64,000 nucleotides of DNA from Thereva unica. Lineage: Eukaryota > Arthropoda > Insecta > Diptera > Therevidae. This document shows positions 45,201 through 49,968 of this stretch, piece by piece. The notes under the pieces are model-generated. The model searched no databases. It was not told where the DNA came from and saw nothing but the letters and a program-made list of their open reading frames with translations. Position numbers and translations under genes: made by a program. The DNA is taken from assembly GCA_949987705.1 (NCBI GenBank), contig OX465283.1, positions 96,521,813-96,585,812 on the forward strand, given 5' to 3'. Each line of letters starts with the position of its first letter. Position 1 is the stretch's first letter.

Positions 45201-48124
45201 AGTAGAAGCATGAACGTTGTGGTTAGATGCTTGGACGGACTGTAGTAGGGCCTTGTTGGCTTTAAGCAGACGTACGCGTATTTCTGGTTCCAAGTAATAG
45301 TTGTATGAAATTGAACAGTTACAGTTAGAAAAACACGTATAAAAGTTAACGAAGCTTTATAGAGACCATGTAAGAATCTTACTCAAAAATTCAGGGCAGG
45401 TAACGAGGCCACCAATTTGGAAGAGTTTAAGCTTAGGTGTCACCCTTTACACTACTAGTCCGTCATGTCGTGTGCAATGTCCGGTAGTAACCTTAGCTCA
45501 AAGATAGAAAAAGGATATTGATATGTTAAGGGTAGTCTGGGGTATGCACGAGGAGCCAGTGGGCCCTGCGTTTGAACTCTTGGATGTTGTGTGAGTTAAT
45601 TTTGCTAGCAACCGGCTGAGGCACAACAGTCGGGGCTCGCAGTAGACAGCCTCGTCGGCATGTTATGCCTCCCGAAAGAAGAGAACCCCGCTAACCAGCC
45701 GACAAAGGCTGTGTCGCAGATCAAAGAGGTGCATCTTCCGCTAGGTGAAGACCCGACCTAAGCGGAACAATGGTACCCTGTTATGAAAGGGTTAAGACGT
45801 CGGGATGTCTTATTAGGGCTACCAGGGGTACTTAATATTTTTCGTTTTATAAATATCACTTTCGTTTATTCCAGTCTTCTTCTTCGATGGCTCTACAGCC
45901 CAATTCGAGCCTTGGCCTCCATTAGCTTCTTCCTCCAGACGTCTCTGAACTCCGCAGCTTGTCTCCATCCAAGATGTCTTCCCATCTTAACCGTGATTTG
46001 CCAACTGGTCTTTTCCCTGATACAGGGCTTTTTTGGTATCCTTGAGTCATCCATTCTTTGGGCATGACCAGCCCACCATAAACGAAGTAGCTTGGCACGG
46101 GTCGAAAGTTTACACTCTTTGTATAAATCGTGATTGTATCGTACATATTCTCCATGCATTGTCTTCATTGATTGGGCCATATATCCTTCGGAGAAACTTC
46201 TTTTCAAATATATCCATCTTGTCGGCGGATTTCCGGGAGATACTCCATGCTTCACATCCATGCGTAGCTACGTACGTACATAGATGGTTTTGTAGACTCT
46301 TATTTTGGTTTTTCTGTGGATGTCTCTGGATTTCATGAATGGCAGGAGTGAGAAGTATGTTCTGTTTGCGGCGTTTATTCTTCTTTGTACGTCTATCGTT
46401 GTCTTCGCAGACTGTGGACCCCAGGTAGTTAAAATGGTTAATCCGTCCGAAGTTATATTCCCTCCAGGTGGTGTGGTTTCTTCTTCTTTCAACCCTTGAC
46501 TGAATTAGAATCTTGCTTTTGGCTGCATTTTTTTGCAGCCCTATATCCTGGGCTCCATCTACTAAATCTGTGAGTATTACTCTTAGGTATGACAGTGATA
46601 TGGCAAGGCAGTTTATATCGCATACCCTGCCAACTCTTTGGATTTGTTAAGCAGGGTTGCGTTCGCATCAATGTTTACTTTGCGAATTACTTTTTCTAGG
46701 CAGAGATTAAATAGCATGGGTGCCAGCCCATCGCCCTGCTTAAGGCCTTGCTTGACTGGGAAGGACTCCGTCAATTCTCCTTGTATTCTGACTGTACACC
46801 TTGTATTTTCCATTGTCATTTTTGTTAATTTTACTATCTTTAGTTGAATATTTAGGCCCAGCATTGTCACATACATTTGTTCCCTGTCGTTATTCCATTA
46901 AATTGTTATCAATTTTATAAAAAAACGTAGATTTATATTTCGTTATAAAATCTGATTCATACAATACATCATTATTTGCAATCACTTAATTTTGCAAAGT
47001 CTCAAAACAAAGTAAGTCAAAACTCCCTTTGAAGTGAATTGTTTATAAATGAGAAACATATTTTAAATTTTTACGTTTCAGGTTGGAAGAATTATAATTT
47101 TTCACTATTACGATGGGAAACTTGCCCAAGTTGCAGAAACCAAAATAGACGGGTCGTGCCATGCGCTAGTAGAATTCAATGGGAAAGTTTTAGCTGGGAT
47201 CAATAGCTTTGTAAGATTGTATGAATGGACAAACGAAAAGGAATTAAGAATGGAGTGTAACATACAAAATAGCATAACGGCTCTTTATTTGAAAGCGAAA
47301 GGTAAACTATAACTTACATATAATCAAATTACATTGCGTTCTTTTAATGATTAGGTGATTTTATTCTGGTTGGAGATCTTATGAGATCGATGACCTTACT
47401 TCAGCATAAACAAATGGAAGGAATATTCGTTGAAATTGCAAGGGACTGCGATCCAAAATGGATGCGGGCCGTTGAAATTTTGGATGATGACACCTTTTTG
47501 GGTTCTGAGACCTTTTGTAATCTCTTTGTTTGTCAAAAAGACAGGTAAAACTTCAGAGAAAGAAAAAGGGAATTAATTATTTTAAATATTATTTAAGTGC
47601 TGCTACAACTGATGAAGAACGTCAACTTCTGCCGGAAGTAGCTCGTTTTCATCTGGGAGATATAATTAATGTATTTAGACATGGATCATTAGTTATGCAA
47701 AATGTTGGAGAAAGAACCACTCCCACGCAAGGTTGTGTTTTATATGGAACTGTAAATGGAGCTATAGGAATAGTAACGCAGATTCCCCAAGATTTCTTTG
47801 ATTTTCTTCACATCCTTGAAGACAGATTGACACATACTATTAAATCGGTTGGAAAAATCGACCATGCTTTCTGGAGAAGCTACCATACGCTGCAGAAGAC
47901 AGAACCTTGTGAAGGTTTTATAGATGGTGATCTGATAGAAAGTTTCTTAGATTTGAGCAGAGACAAAATGAAAGATACTGTTTCTGGCTTAGAGGTTTGT
48001 TTTTGTTTATGTGCGTTCCAAAAACATACTATTTGATTTTTAGATTACTATCAATGGCGTTAAAAAAGAAGTGACGGTTGACGATGTAATCAAAATTGTT
48101 GAGGATCTAACAAGGATTCATTAG
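17996..48124 (+). CDS. Ddb1: DNA damage-binding protein 1 (DDB1), C-terminal 835 codons, 8 exons
   Basis: DDB1 is the triple beta-propeller adaptor that joins CUL4-RBX1 ubiquitin ligases to substrate receptors (DCAFs, DDB2) and works in nucleotide excision repair, replication licensing and chromatin regulation. Eight exons join in one frame: 17996-18251, 18304-18535, 18586-18937, 18989-19770, 47082-47301, 47355-47544, 47598-47994 and 48044-48124, each with GT and AG borders. They total 2510 bp and end in a TAG stop. Recognised family blocks include [85 protein letters not shown]-like [18 protein letters not shown] and the end EDLTRIH. By comparison with animal DDB1 (about 1140 residues) the window starts near residue 310, so it holds the end of propeller A, all of B and C, and the C-terminal domain. 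The first part lies outside the window. Confidence 0.97.
18304..18535 (+). CDS. Ddb1: Ddb1 exon b
   Basis: The exon starts after TTTTTTCAG and finishes the split arginine codon. It encodes [19 protein letters not shown], the start of propeller B strands, through [20 protein letters not shown]. The end is at CAG before GTTTAT, a weak but usable donor. The upstream intron is 52 bp. Confidence 0.95.
18586..18937 (+). CDS. Ddb1: Ddb1 exon c
   Basis: The exon starts after TTTTTTCTAG with [20 protein letters not shown] and ends in the first base of a glutamate codon (LGG then G) before GTATTT. It covers more of propeller B, including [16 protein letters not shown] and the CLDITPL block. The upstream intron is 50 bp. 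Confidence 0.95.
18989..19770 (+). CDS. Ddb1: Ddb1 exon d, before the giant intron
   Basis: The exon starts after CGTTGCAG and completes [14 protein letters not shown]. It is the longest exon (782 bp), covering the end of propeller B and the start of C with [13 protein letters not shown], the invariant [17 protein letters not shown], and [19 protein letters not shown] serine-rich insert loop follows ([12 protein letters not shown] and on), as in other DDB1 proteins, then [16 protein letters not shown]. It ends at EPK before GTAAAG. Confidence 0.96.
19870..20355 (-). pseudogene. LINE RT fragment (RTE-like)
   Basis: The minus strand at 20355-20150 reads [19 protein letters not shown], the first catalytic-aspartate region of RTE-like reverse transcriptase, then [14 protein letters not shown]. 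The same short phrase recurs in the 46.9 kb element, so both belong to one family. Frame breaks follow toward 20047. The adjoining 19870-20045 reads a tryptophan-rich tract, [15 protein letters not shown], of uncertain identity. Confidence 0.65.
20400..21830 (+). pseudogene. Jockey-type LINE: ORF1 end, endonuclease, start of ORF2
   Basis: The first part (to a stop near 20825) reads ORF1 C-terminal text such as [20 protein letters not shown]. It is followed in a new frame by the start of ORF2, [15 protein letters not shown], the opening strand of the apurinic-type endonuclease, with FTETWLH carrying the catalytic glutamate. Damaged frames continue to 21829 ([16 protein letters not shown]), the link to RT. 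It is cut there. The same family is seen at 29.8, 33.4, 39.9, 45.5 and 56 kb. Confidence 0.8.
21831..22019. other. AT-rich junction, no gene seen
   Basis: This is the gap between the truncated Jockey and the 3' end of the minus-strand I-type LINE. It contains a long T run near 21939. GGGGTAACCAACC and CCCCTAAC might belong to the LINE 3' end. Nothing else is recognised. Confidence 0.4.
22351..22653 (-). pseudogene. LINE RNase H domain and C-terminus
   Basis: The minus strand reads [14 protein letters not shown], the second catalytic aspartate of RNase H, and [20 protein letters not shown], the region of the last conserved residues, where the usual N-E-x-A-D is changed to E-L-V-D-A. The next piece (22238-22020) has [20 protein letters not shown], a zinc-binding tail common at the end of I-type ORF2. 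Frames are not continuous between them. Confidence 0.8.
22749..24514 (-). pseudogene. LINE reverse transcriptase, interrupted by a MITE
   Basis: At about 24510-24300 the minus strand reads [18 protein letters not shown] and a KWTRP block, the fingers. Degraded frames follow. At about 23960-23905 the catalytic motif reads [14 protein letters not shown] and is cut by the MITE at 23304-23900; the text then resumes as [20 protein letters not shown] at 23300. The thumb follows ([20 protein letters not shown]). Joining across the MITE at one copy of the 4-bp duplication restores the frame, so the RT was intact there when it was hit. Confidence 0.85.
23304..23900. mobile_element. MITE with AAAT duplication and repeated GGACATGT motif
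   Basis: The ends are GAGGAGGTTATTATCAAAAG at 23304 and its reverse complement to 23900, with 37 bp of perfect pairing. ATTT (AAAT on the LINE strand) is duplicated at 23300-23303 and 23901-23904. Inside, the subterminal motif GGACATGT followed by ACCTTTT or close variants recurs about five times. It has no gene. A 4-bp duplication does not fit hAT or Tc1; the superfamily is open. Confidence 0.85.
24515..24757. mobile_element. 243-bp MITE with TA duplication
   Basis: TCGCCGCCTGATTG starts at 24515 and the reverse complement ends at 24757; TA precedes and follows (24513-24514, 24758-24759). Pairing continues for about 22 bp with one mismatch. It lies in the LINE RT at a point where removing it restores the plausible reading [13 protein letters not shown]. 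Tc1/mariner-type by its TA target. Confidence 0.8.
24833..25130 (-). pseudogene. LINE ORF2 linker between endonuclease and RT
   Basis: The minus strand reads [20 protein letters not shown] then [20 protein letters not shown]. This is the asparagine- and lysine-rich linker that in I-type LINEs stands between endonuclease and RT. Its expected upstream neighbour is found at about 27015, beyond a hAT-like element. Confidence 0.65.
25783..25923. mobile_element. 141-bp MITE with four copies of a 20-bp end motif
   Basis: The left end GGGGGAAAACCAACGTAGTC and the right end GACTAAGTTGGTTTTCCCCC are inverted. Two more direct copies stand inside (near 25838, GGGGAAGAACCAACTGAGTC; near 25867, GGGAAAAAACAAACATGTCC). 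It has no gene. Confidence 0.6.
26317..26650 (-). pseudogene. hAT-like transposase fragment
   Basis: The minus strand reads [20 protein letters not shown] then, after a break, [20 protein letters not shown] and [18 protein letters not shown]. The VTDNAANM motif and its position are typical of DUF659-bearing hAT transposases, where the aspartate of TDNAANM belongs to the RNase H-like core. A stop and a shift near 26575 show that it is dead. The dimerisation end is missing. Confidence 0.75.
27015..27305 (-). pseudogene. LINE endonuclease C-terminal end
   Basis: The minus strand reads [26 protein letters not shown] is the last catalytic block (aspartate and histidine) of the LINE apurinic-type endonuclease. 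[12 protein letters not shown] and later [17 protein letters not shown], the standard lead into RT, follow. A stop lies after the ANW tryptophan. The upstream endonuclease is replaced by gypsy and Jockey DNA. Confidence 0.8.
27333..27390 (+). mobile_element. Extremely truncated Jockey 3' tail with 9-bp duplication
   Basis: AAACCTTGA occurs at 27324-27332 and 27391-27399 around 58 bp that match the Jockey 3' UTR (CATGACGGACTGGTAGTACA, as near 39830 and 45470 on the other strand), followed by a short A tract. It is a severely 5'-truncated retrotransposition event. Confidence 0.75.
27400..27955 (-). pseudogene. Gypsy protease region
   Basis: After gag the minus strand reads [16 protein letters not shown]; another frame then gives a run of 198 codons beginning [20 protein letters not shown], then [15 protein letters not shown]. 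The last matches the A-I-L-G-A-D-F-L block that closes the retroviral-type protease. The active-site triad (D-S-G-A-D) lies near 27880-27860 in another frame. The run goes on toward RT ([30 protein letters not shown]) and then into unrelated DNA. Confidence 0.75.
28342..28461. mobile_element. 120-bp MITE with 3-bp CTG duplication
   Basis: Thirty bases at each end are perfectly inverted (GGGTGGTAGCACGTAAGTTG and onward, with the partner to 28461). CTG lies on both sides (28339-28341, 28462-28464), and removing the element with one CTG restores gag (QAQVSEV). The interior is a run of AT-rich palindromic text with ATATGAAA. Some gag-like reading in this piece is an artefact of the insertion. Confidence 0.75.
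28827..29248. mobile_element. TIR element in gag, long G and C runs
   Basis: The left end GGGGCGGATCTAGAATTTTT and right end GGATCCGCGCCTG are imperfectly inverted. TCTGTGGGTAG at 28816-28826 and TCTGTGGGCAG at 29249-29259 form a long, slightly diverged direct repeat. A G14 tract faces C6 and C13 tracts near 29189-29236. No gene. Confidence 0.65.
29510..29796. other. AT-rich, possible LTR or leader of gypsy fragment
   Basis: It lies upstream of the gypsy gag on its strand, where primer site and LTR would be expected. No primer site for a known tRNA and no second LTR copy were found. No gene seen. Confidence 0.35.
29797..30890 (+). pseudogene. Jockey reverse transcriptase, truncated at both ends
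   Basis: The open frame starts in the pre-RT linker ([20 protein letters not shown]) and reads RT fingers ([60 protein letters not shown]) and the first catalytic aspartate in [14 protein letters not shown]. It ends at HPISAG, exactly before the usual VPQGSILSP, and unrelated text follows to a stop at 30960. Compared with the 56 kb copy, three codons are missing after TSILS. Very similar overall, so both insertions are fairly recent. Confidence 0.9.
30891..31079. other. Unassigned sequence after Jockey fragment
   Basis: No recognised motif; it may be remnants of the endonuclease part of the I-type LINE, which should lie here on the minus strand. Nothing supports a gene. Confidence 0.3.
31080..31580 (-). 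pseudogene. LINE ORF1, C-terminal part with zinc knuckles
   Basis: The minus strand reads ITKNCR, which completes the knuckle begun at CYKCLKYGH (35872). After a stop it goes on with [19 protein letters not shown] and [20 protein letters not shown], two further knuckles of the I-type ORF1. Then come [20 protein letters not shown] and the basic tail. ORF1 coats the LINE RNA. Confidence 0.75.
32200..33373. other. Interior of foldback element, no gene seen
   Basis: AT-rich text without a recognised reading frame. Repeated phrases are few. It may be unique transposon interior. Confidence 0.4.
33374..34800 (+). pseudogene. Highly degenerate Jockey RT and 3' end
   Basis: From 33374 the DNA aligns with the 56 kb Jockey copy from its [10 protein letters not shown] block onward (TTGGATGGCGTC, then GGGTCGATTCTCTCACC). 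It goes on through the region of the thumb (TCGCCAAACAAG at 33922) and to the 3' UTR near 34740-34800 (GTACAAAGGGTTG). Deletions and stops are everywhere and a MITE interrupts it at 33707-33890. The oldest-looking of the Jockey copies. Confidence 0.75.
33707..33890. mobile_element. MITE with CTATTACAATATTGT ends
   Basis: The left end GGCCCCCTATTCCCTATTAC (33708) and right end GTAATAGAGAATAAGGTCC are inverted over about 28 bp. CAATATTG recurs four times inside. 184 bp, no gene. Confidence 0.7.
35260..35754. mobile_element. TIR element, ends TTCGCGTACT, with inner hairpin
   Basis: TGTTCGCGTACTTTTCTGGC near 35261 and GAGTACGCGAATACA near 35740-35754 are inverted. Inside, CGTTTACTTTCTCGGGCTAC (about 35563) faces GTAGCCAGAAAAAGTAAACG (about 35665-35684), so the right part can fold on itself. 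No gene. The vocabulary (AATTTCCCC, CTGGC blocks) resembles the MITE at 7759. Confidence 0.55.
35872..36135 (-). pseudogene. LINE ORF1, middle part
   Basis: The minus strand reads [20 protein letters not shown], then [20 protein letters not shown] and YGH, where the CCHC knuckle is cut by the 31586-35862 element. Its upstream neighbour lies at 38948 beyond two insertions. The stretch is open throughout. Confidence 0.8.
36569..36619. repeat. TATG/TA microsatellite
   Basis: A run of TATATG, TATA and TGTATG units next to the TA target of the element at 36620. It is imperfect. Confidence 0.8.
36620..38209. mobile_element. TIR element (TCCCTGCAAACA ends) carrying an inverted mini-satellite
   Basis: TCCCTGCAAACA from 36620 and TGTTTGCAGGGA to 38209 are inverted, with TA on both sides (36618-36619, 38210-38211). 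Nearly the whole interior is a palindrome built of short repeats (36828-37904). Outside it are a stretch at 37910-38110 with no repeats and the flanks, with TCTCGA-type words. No gene; mariner-like by its TA target only. Confidence 0.8.
36828..37904. repeat. Inverted array of TTCGAATCGATATCGAA repeats
   Basis: The left arm (to about 37374) and right arm (from about 37398) are inverted copies. Each is made of about nine to ten units of TTTCGTTTTTTCGAATCGAT, then ATCGAATGAATCTCGAATG, with or without a spacer ATTTATTTGAATACATG. The arms meet at a unique near-perfect stem of 58 bp around TTACCGCAATATTTATTTAT with a loop of about 22 bp. Each unit holds the palindrome TTCGAATCGATATCGAA or near it. 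Confidence 0.9.
38277..38946. mobile_element. PIF/Harbinger-type MITE with TTA duplication
   Basis: CCCCGTGTCTCCACGA at 38277 and TCGTGGAGACACCGGG to 38946 are inverted; TTA flanks both (38274-38276, 38947-38949). Removing it restores LINE ORF1 (SAIIKG). A second internal GTCTCCACGAAAC lies at 38868. Non-coding, although minus-strand LINE frame runs into it by chance. Confidence 0.8.
38948..39257 (-). pseudogene. LINE ORF1, N-terminal part
   Basis: From ATG at 39257 the minus strand reads [20 protein letters not shown] then [20 protein letters not shown] and, to the insertion, [13 protein letters not shown]. It is open over 103 codons up to the Harbinger MITE. It belongs with the pieces at 36135 and 31580. 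The upstream stretch to 39830 would be the 5' UTR. Confidence 0.75.
39260..39785. other. Probable LINE 5' UTR with perfect hairpin
   Basis: The minus strand upstream of ORF1. At 39526-39553 it holds GATCACTGAACT, a TTTG loop and AGTTCAGTGATC, a perfect 12-bp stem. No coding frame. Confidence 0.5.
39790..40096 (-). pseudogene. Jockey ORF2 C-terminus and 3' UTR
   Basis: The minus strand reads [20 protein letters not shown] then [17 protein letters not shown], homologous to the last part of the 56 kb copy, and the 3' UTR with CGACATGACGGACTGGTAGT. 5' truncated at about 40050. Confidence 0.85.
40097..40843. other. No gene seen; short direct repeats
   Basis: Repeated phrases: CTTTCGGGGGTTGGCATGCTGCATA and CTTTCGCGGGTTGGCATGC at 40327-40380, and GATATGCCGATCACTAAAA twice at 40737-40779. 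AT-rich otherwise. Confidence 0.5.
40852..42575 (-). mobile_element. Complete TIR element with 8-bp duplication and own ORF
   Basis: TAGGGTGACCGTA starts at 40852 and TACGGTCACCCTA ends at 42575; ATGTATAC is duplicated at 40844-40851 and 42576-42583. The inverted arms are about 360 bp (GCACGTTAAACCGTGCCGCTAC region, then AAAGGAGCTATAACAGCCTTTGTC region). Between them lies a minus-strand gene of about 275 codons in two frames. The 8-bp duplication and TAGGGTGACC end fit hAT or a similar superfamily, but the protein does not show a hAT signature I know. Confidence 0.85.
41348..42171 (-). pseudogene. Transposase-like protein of unknown family, one frameshift
   Basis: The minus strand has two overlapping frames: 42171-41701 and 41731-41348. 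The first reads [20 protein letters not shown], then [59 protein letters not shown]. The second continues [20 protein letters not shown] and ends [15 protein letters not shown]. One base shift at about 41710-41725 separates them. I think similar proteins occur in other arthropods and cnidarians, but cannot name the family. The N-terminal part, where a first catalytic residue might lie, is absent, as the gene starts right after the left arm. Confidence 0.65.
42584..42975. other. No gene seen
   Basis: AT-rich DNA; TAAAAAAAAGCTGCCGCC then GGCAGTTTTTCATA near 42720-42760 form a weak inverted pair. Nothing else recognised. Confidence 0.4.
42976..43270. mobile_element. MITE with about 105-bp TIRs
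   Basis: AGGGTAAGGATCAATATA starts at 42976 and TATATTGATCCTTATCCT ends at 43270. The two arms pair, with a few mismatches, for about 105 bp (including TGCACTCACTCCAAA and its partner). Target duplication is not clear. Non-coding. Confidence 0.75.
43271..43911. other. No gene seen
   Basis: It includes GC-richer text at 43370-43460 and AT-rich text after. No reading frame or repeat of note. Confidence 0.4.
43912..45180 (-). pseudogene. Non-LTR retrotransposon RT, degenerate, with repeat-bearing 3' UTR
   Basis: Minus strand from 45165: [20 protein letters not shown] then [20 protein letters not shown] (RT fingers). It continues with [20 protein letters not shown] (thumb, 44861-44565), a middle piece at 44435 ([20 protein letters not shown]) and, at 44272, [20 protein letters not shown], the tail also present at 36140. 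The 3' UTR (44040-43912) has the GTTTGCATG and CCTTCT..AGAAGG unit and ends GTTAACTCTAT. The FADD box was not legible. Several frames, so dead. Confidence 0.8.
45420..45620 (-). pseudogene. Jockey 3' end (short copy)
   Basis: The minus strand from about 45600 matches the Jockey C-terminal tail ([12 protein letters not shown]) and then its 3' UTR with CGACATGACGGACTAGTAGT. About 0.2 kb long. Confidence 0.65.
45621..45855. other. Unassigned GC-richer stretch
   Basis: It has GCCTCGTCGGCATGTTATGC and GAAGACCCGACCTAAGCGG; it may be a LINE leader. No gene. Confidence 0.35.
45860..46900 (-). pseudogene. RTE-like LINE RT and C-terminus, degenerate
   Basis: Minus strand pieces: 46876-46613 with [20 protein letters not shown] and [17 protein letters not shown], the RT motif B region; 46492-46268 with [20 protein letters not shown] and [20 protein letters not shown], the thumb; 46261-45893 with [20 protein letters not shown], the RTE-type C-terminal block, and [11 protein letters not shown]. 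Frame changes between all pieces. It ends 180 bp before Ddb1 exon e. Confidence 0.8.
47082..47301 (+). CDS. Ddb1: Ddb1 exon e, after the giant intron
   Basis: The acceptor TTACGTTTCAG precedes [17 protein letters not shown], which continues directly from EPK at 19770 in the DDB1 alignment, so the 27.3 kb between is an intron. It goes on through [20 protein letters not shown] and [15 protein letters not shown] and ends in the first base of a glycine codon before GTAAAC. Confidence 0.95.
47355..47544 (+). CDS. Ddb1: Ddb1 exon f
   Basis: The exon starts after ATGATTAG and reads [18 protein letters not shown], then the family blocks [17 protein letters not shown] and NLFVCQKD. It ends in AG of a serine codon before GTAAAA. 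The upstream intron is 53 bp. This is late propeller C. Confidence 0.95.
47598..47994 (+). CDS. Ddb1: Ddb1 exon g
   Basis: The exon starts after ATTATTTAAG with [20 protein letters not shown] and reads [51 protein letters not shown] and [19 protein letters not shown], all strongly conserved in DDB1. It ends at SGLE before GTTTGT. It spans the last propeller C blades and the C-terminal helical domain. Confidence 0.96.
48044..48124 (+). CDS. Ddb1: Ddb1 exon h and stop
   Basis: The exon starts after GATTTTTAG and encodes [20 protein letters not shown] then DLTRIH and TAG (48122-48124), the standard end of DDB1. The upstream intron is 49 bp. Confidence 0.95.
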   Translation: MTINGVKKEVTVDDVIKIVEDLTRIH

Positions 48125-49723
48125 AGAAATTAAAATTATATAATAATTAATGTATTCTTGGAAAGCACTTTGACACATTTTTGTGACTTGAATATGACAA
48201 GTTATTTTTATCAAATATATAGTTATAGTTGCAGCCTTCATTTCTCAAGTATTTCAATTCAATTTTATTGGCCATTTTTCGTAAGGCGTTTTAATACGCC
48301 ATGGTGCACACGGGGCTCTACCAATTTACATAAACAATATATAGGATTTGAGATGGAGGCGTTTTCATCGCTTTTTATAATAGCTCTTGGGGAGTGTAAA
48401 AGGTATAATTATTTACTATATTCATTAATCCCTCATTAATTCACATCAGTAAAATATGATTACTATTTATTTTGTAAAATAAATTCAAGCACATTCGTAG
48501 ATGAAATTTGACCCAAATTACGCACTAGCAAAAAATCATACTTCAAAGTTTAAACTAAAATTAAAATGGGGCACTTTATAGTGCGAAATGCAGCAAAGTT
48601 TTTGATAAATCGTTTTAGGTCAGCTGATTTTTTGATTGTTTCCTTCCTTATTGAAGTTATAGGTGCGGATACGGTACGTCTGGCATCTGGAAGCGTTTCC
48701 GTTTTCTCCTGCTCATGTCCTCACAGAGACCAAAATAGTGCATTTTGAAATAATTTTAAAATCATTTTTTTTGTTTCCCATAATTTTATATGCATTTTTA
48801 ACAGTACACATTTAGTGTTCCCAGACAATTTTTTCGTTGCTAACATCGCCACAACACACAATTTTAATACTATACAAATTATAATTTCAAACTTTTTTCG
48901 TATAGTAGAAATAAACGGTTTAAATAGCCATTTTGTAATATAAATATAGGTCTATCGTGAAGGGGAGGGAACATGAGATATATTCCCGTCGGTCACATTT
49001 CTATTTCCATAGATCTACGAATTTACAATAATATGTTTTTTTTTTTTTAAATTTCAAGTTTCTTTGGTATACAGTTTTCTATTTTATTTCGCGAAAAATA
49101 TTTTTTTTGGAATATTATTGTTCCTCTTCTCGCACGTTCAATTTCAATATAATATAAAGTGCGTTCCAAAACTGTTCATAAAAATTATAATGGTCGGTTT
49201 TATCGACTAATGGAAATTTCTAAATTATTGATTCAAAATTTACTGCCCGGCTAAATTATAAAAACTAGTTGGGATATGGGTTTGACCCCTTCGGTCCACA
49301 CGATTAACTTCCCAGTATGATGAACGAAGATGAATAAACTGACTTCTTACAAAATAATTATACCTTTAACACTAGAGGAAAATTGACTAGTATCAGAACT
49401 GGTGACAAAGCAATCCTGAGAGAAGCTAGTTCAAATAACTATAATGGGGTAAATCAACAAGATTTTTCTAGAGAATTTGTTTTTCCTGAACGTTAGCTAA
49501 CAAACATTTCCTCCGTATTTCGTTAGCTACACTAAAGCGGGTGTTCGAATTCATATTGAGCGTGTTGAAGCGCCGGCGCCGTTGGTAAACTGGGAAGCGA
49601 ATGACTTCATTTGGAAATTCCAAAGCTTTCCGTAGATATTAGCAAAATTAATCAATGTAAAGTACTTGCCAAAATTTTGCGGTAGCTACTGGAAATCCCG
49701 GGATGAACCGCAATTTCTTGAAA
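48125..49723. other. Ddb1 3' UTR and downstream DNA, no gene seen
   Basis: AT-rich text. A small inverted pair, GGCGT..ACGCC, lies at 48284-48300. No mobile element is certain here. Around 49560-49580 there is a short GC-rich phrase. Confidence 0.5.
48478..48483 (+). promoter_or_regulatory. Ddb1: Likely poly(A) signal of Ddb1
   Basis: AATAAA lies 354 bp after the stop codon with no closer canonical hexamer noticed. It would give a 3' UTR of about 0.37 kb. RNA data would be needed to fix the cleavage site. Confidence 0.5.
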
Positions 49724-49968
49724 CTGGGGCCGGTTCGTGTATGGCGAACGACGGTAATCGAACGAAAATAAATTGAAGTCGAAAAATTTTGTCGACGAAA
49801 ATTTTAGCGTTCGTATAGGTCGAAAGAAAATTGTTCGTGTCCTAATACAAAAACTCGATAACCCAAGACCTTTCGTCGACTTGAGACGAAAATTTCCAAT
49901 TTTTTCGACTTACGCGAACCCGAGACGAAAAAGAATTTTCGTTTTCGACATACACGAACCGGCTCCTG
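49724..49968. mobile_element. MITE rich in CGAAAA/TTTTCG words
   Basis: CTGGGGCCGGTTCGTGTATG at 49724 and CATACACGAACCGGCTCC to 49966 are inverted over about 24 bp. The interior is dense in GACGAAAATTTT and its inverse. 245 bp, with a chance open frame. Confidence 0.75.

Larger units (their letters stand above)
19771..47081 (+). other. 27.3 kb Ddb1 intron filled with transposable elements
   Basis: The intron has a GTAAAG donor and a TTACGTTTCAG acceptor. It lies between codons (phase 0). It is more than 500 times longer than the other seven introns in the window, and almost all of it can be assigned to mobile DNA listed separately. Confidence 0.9.
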
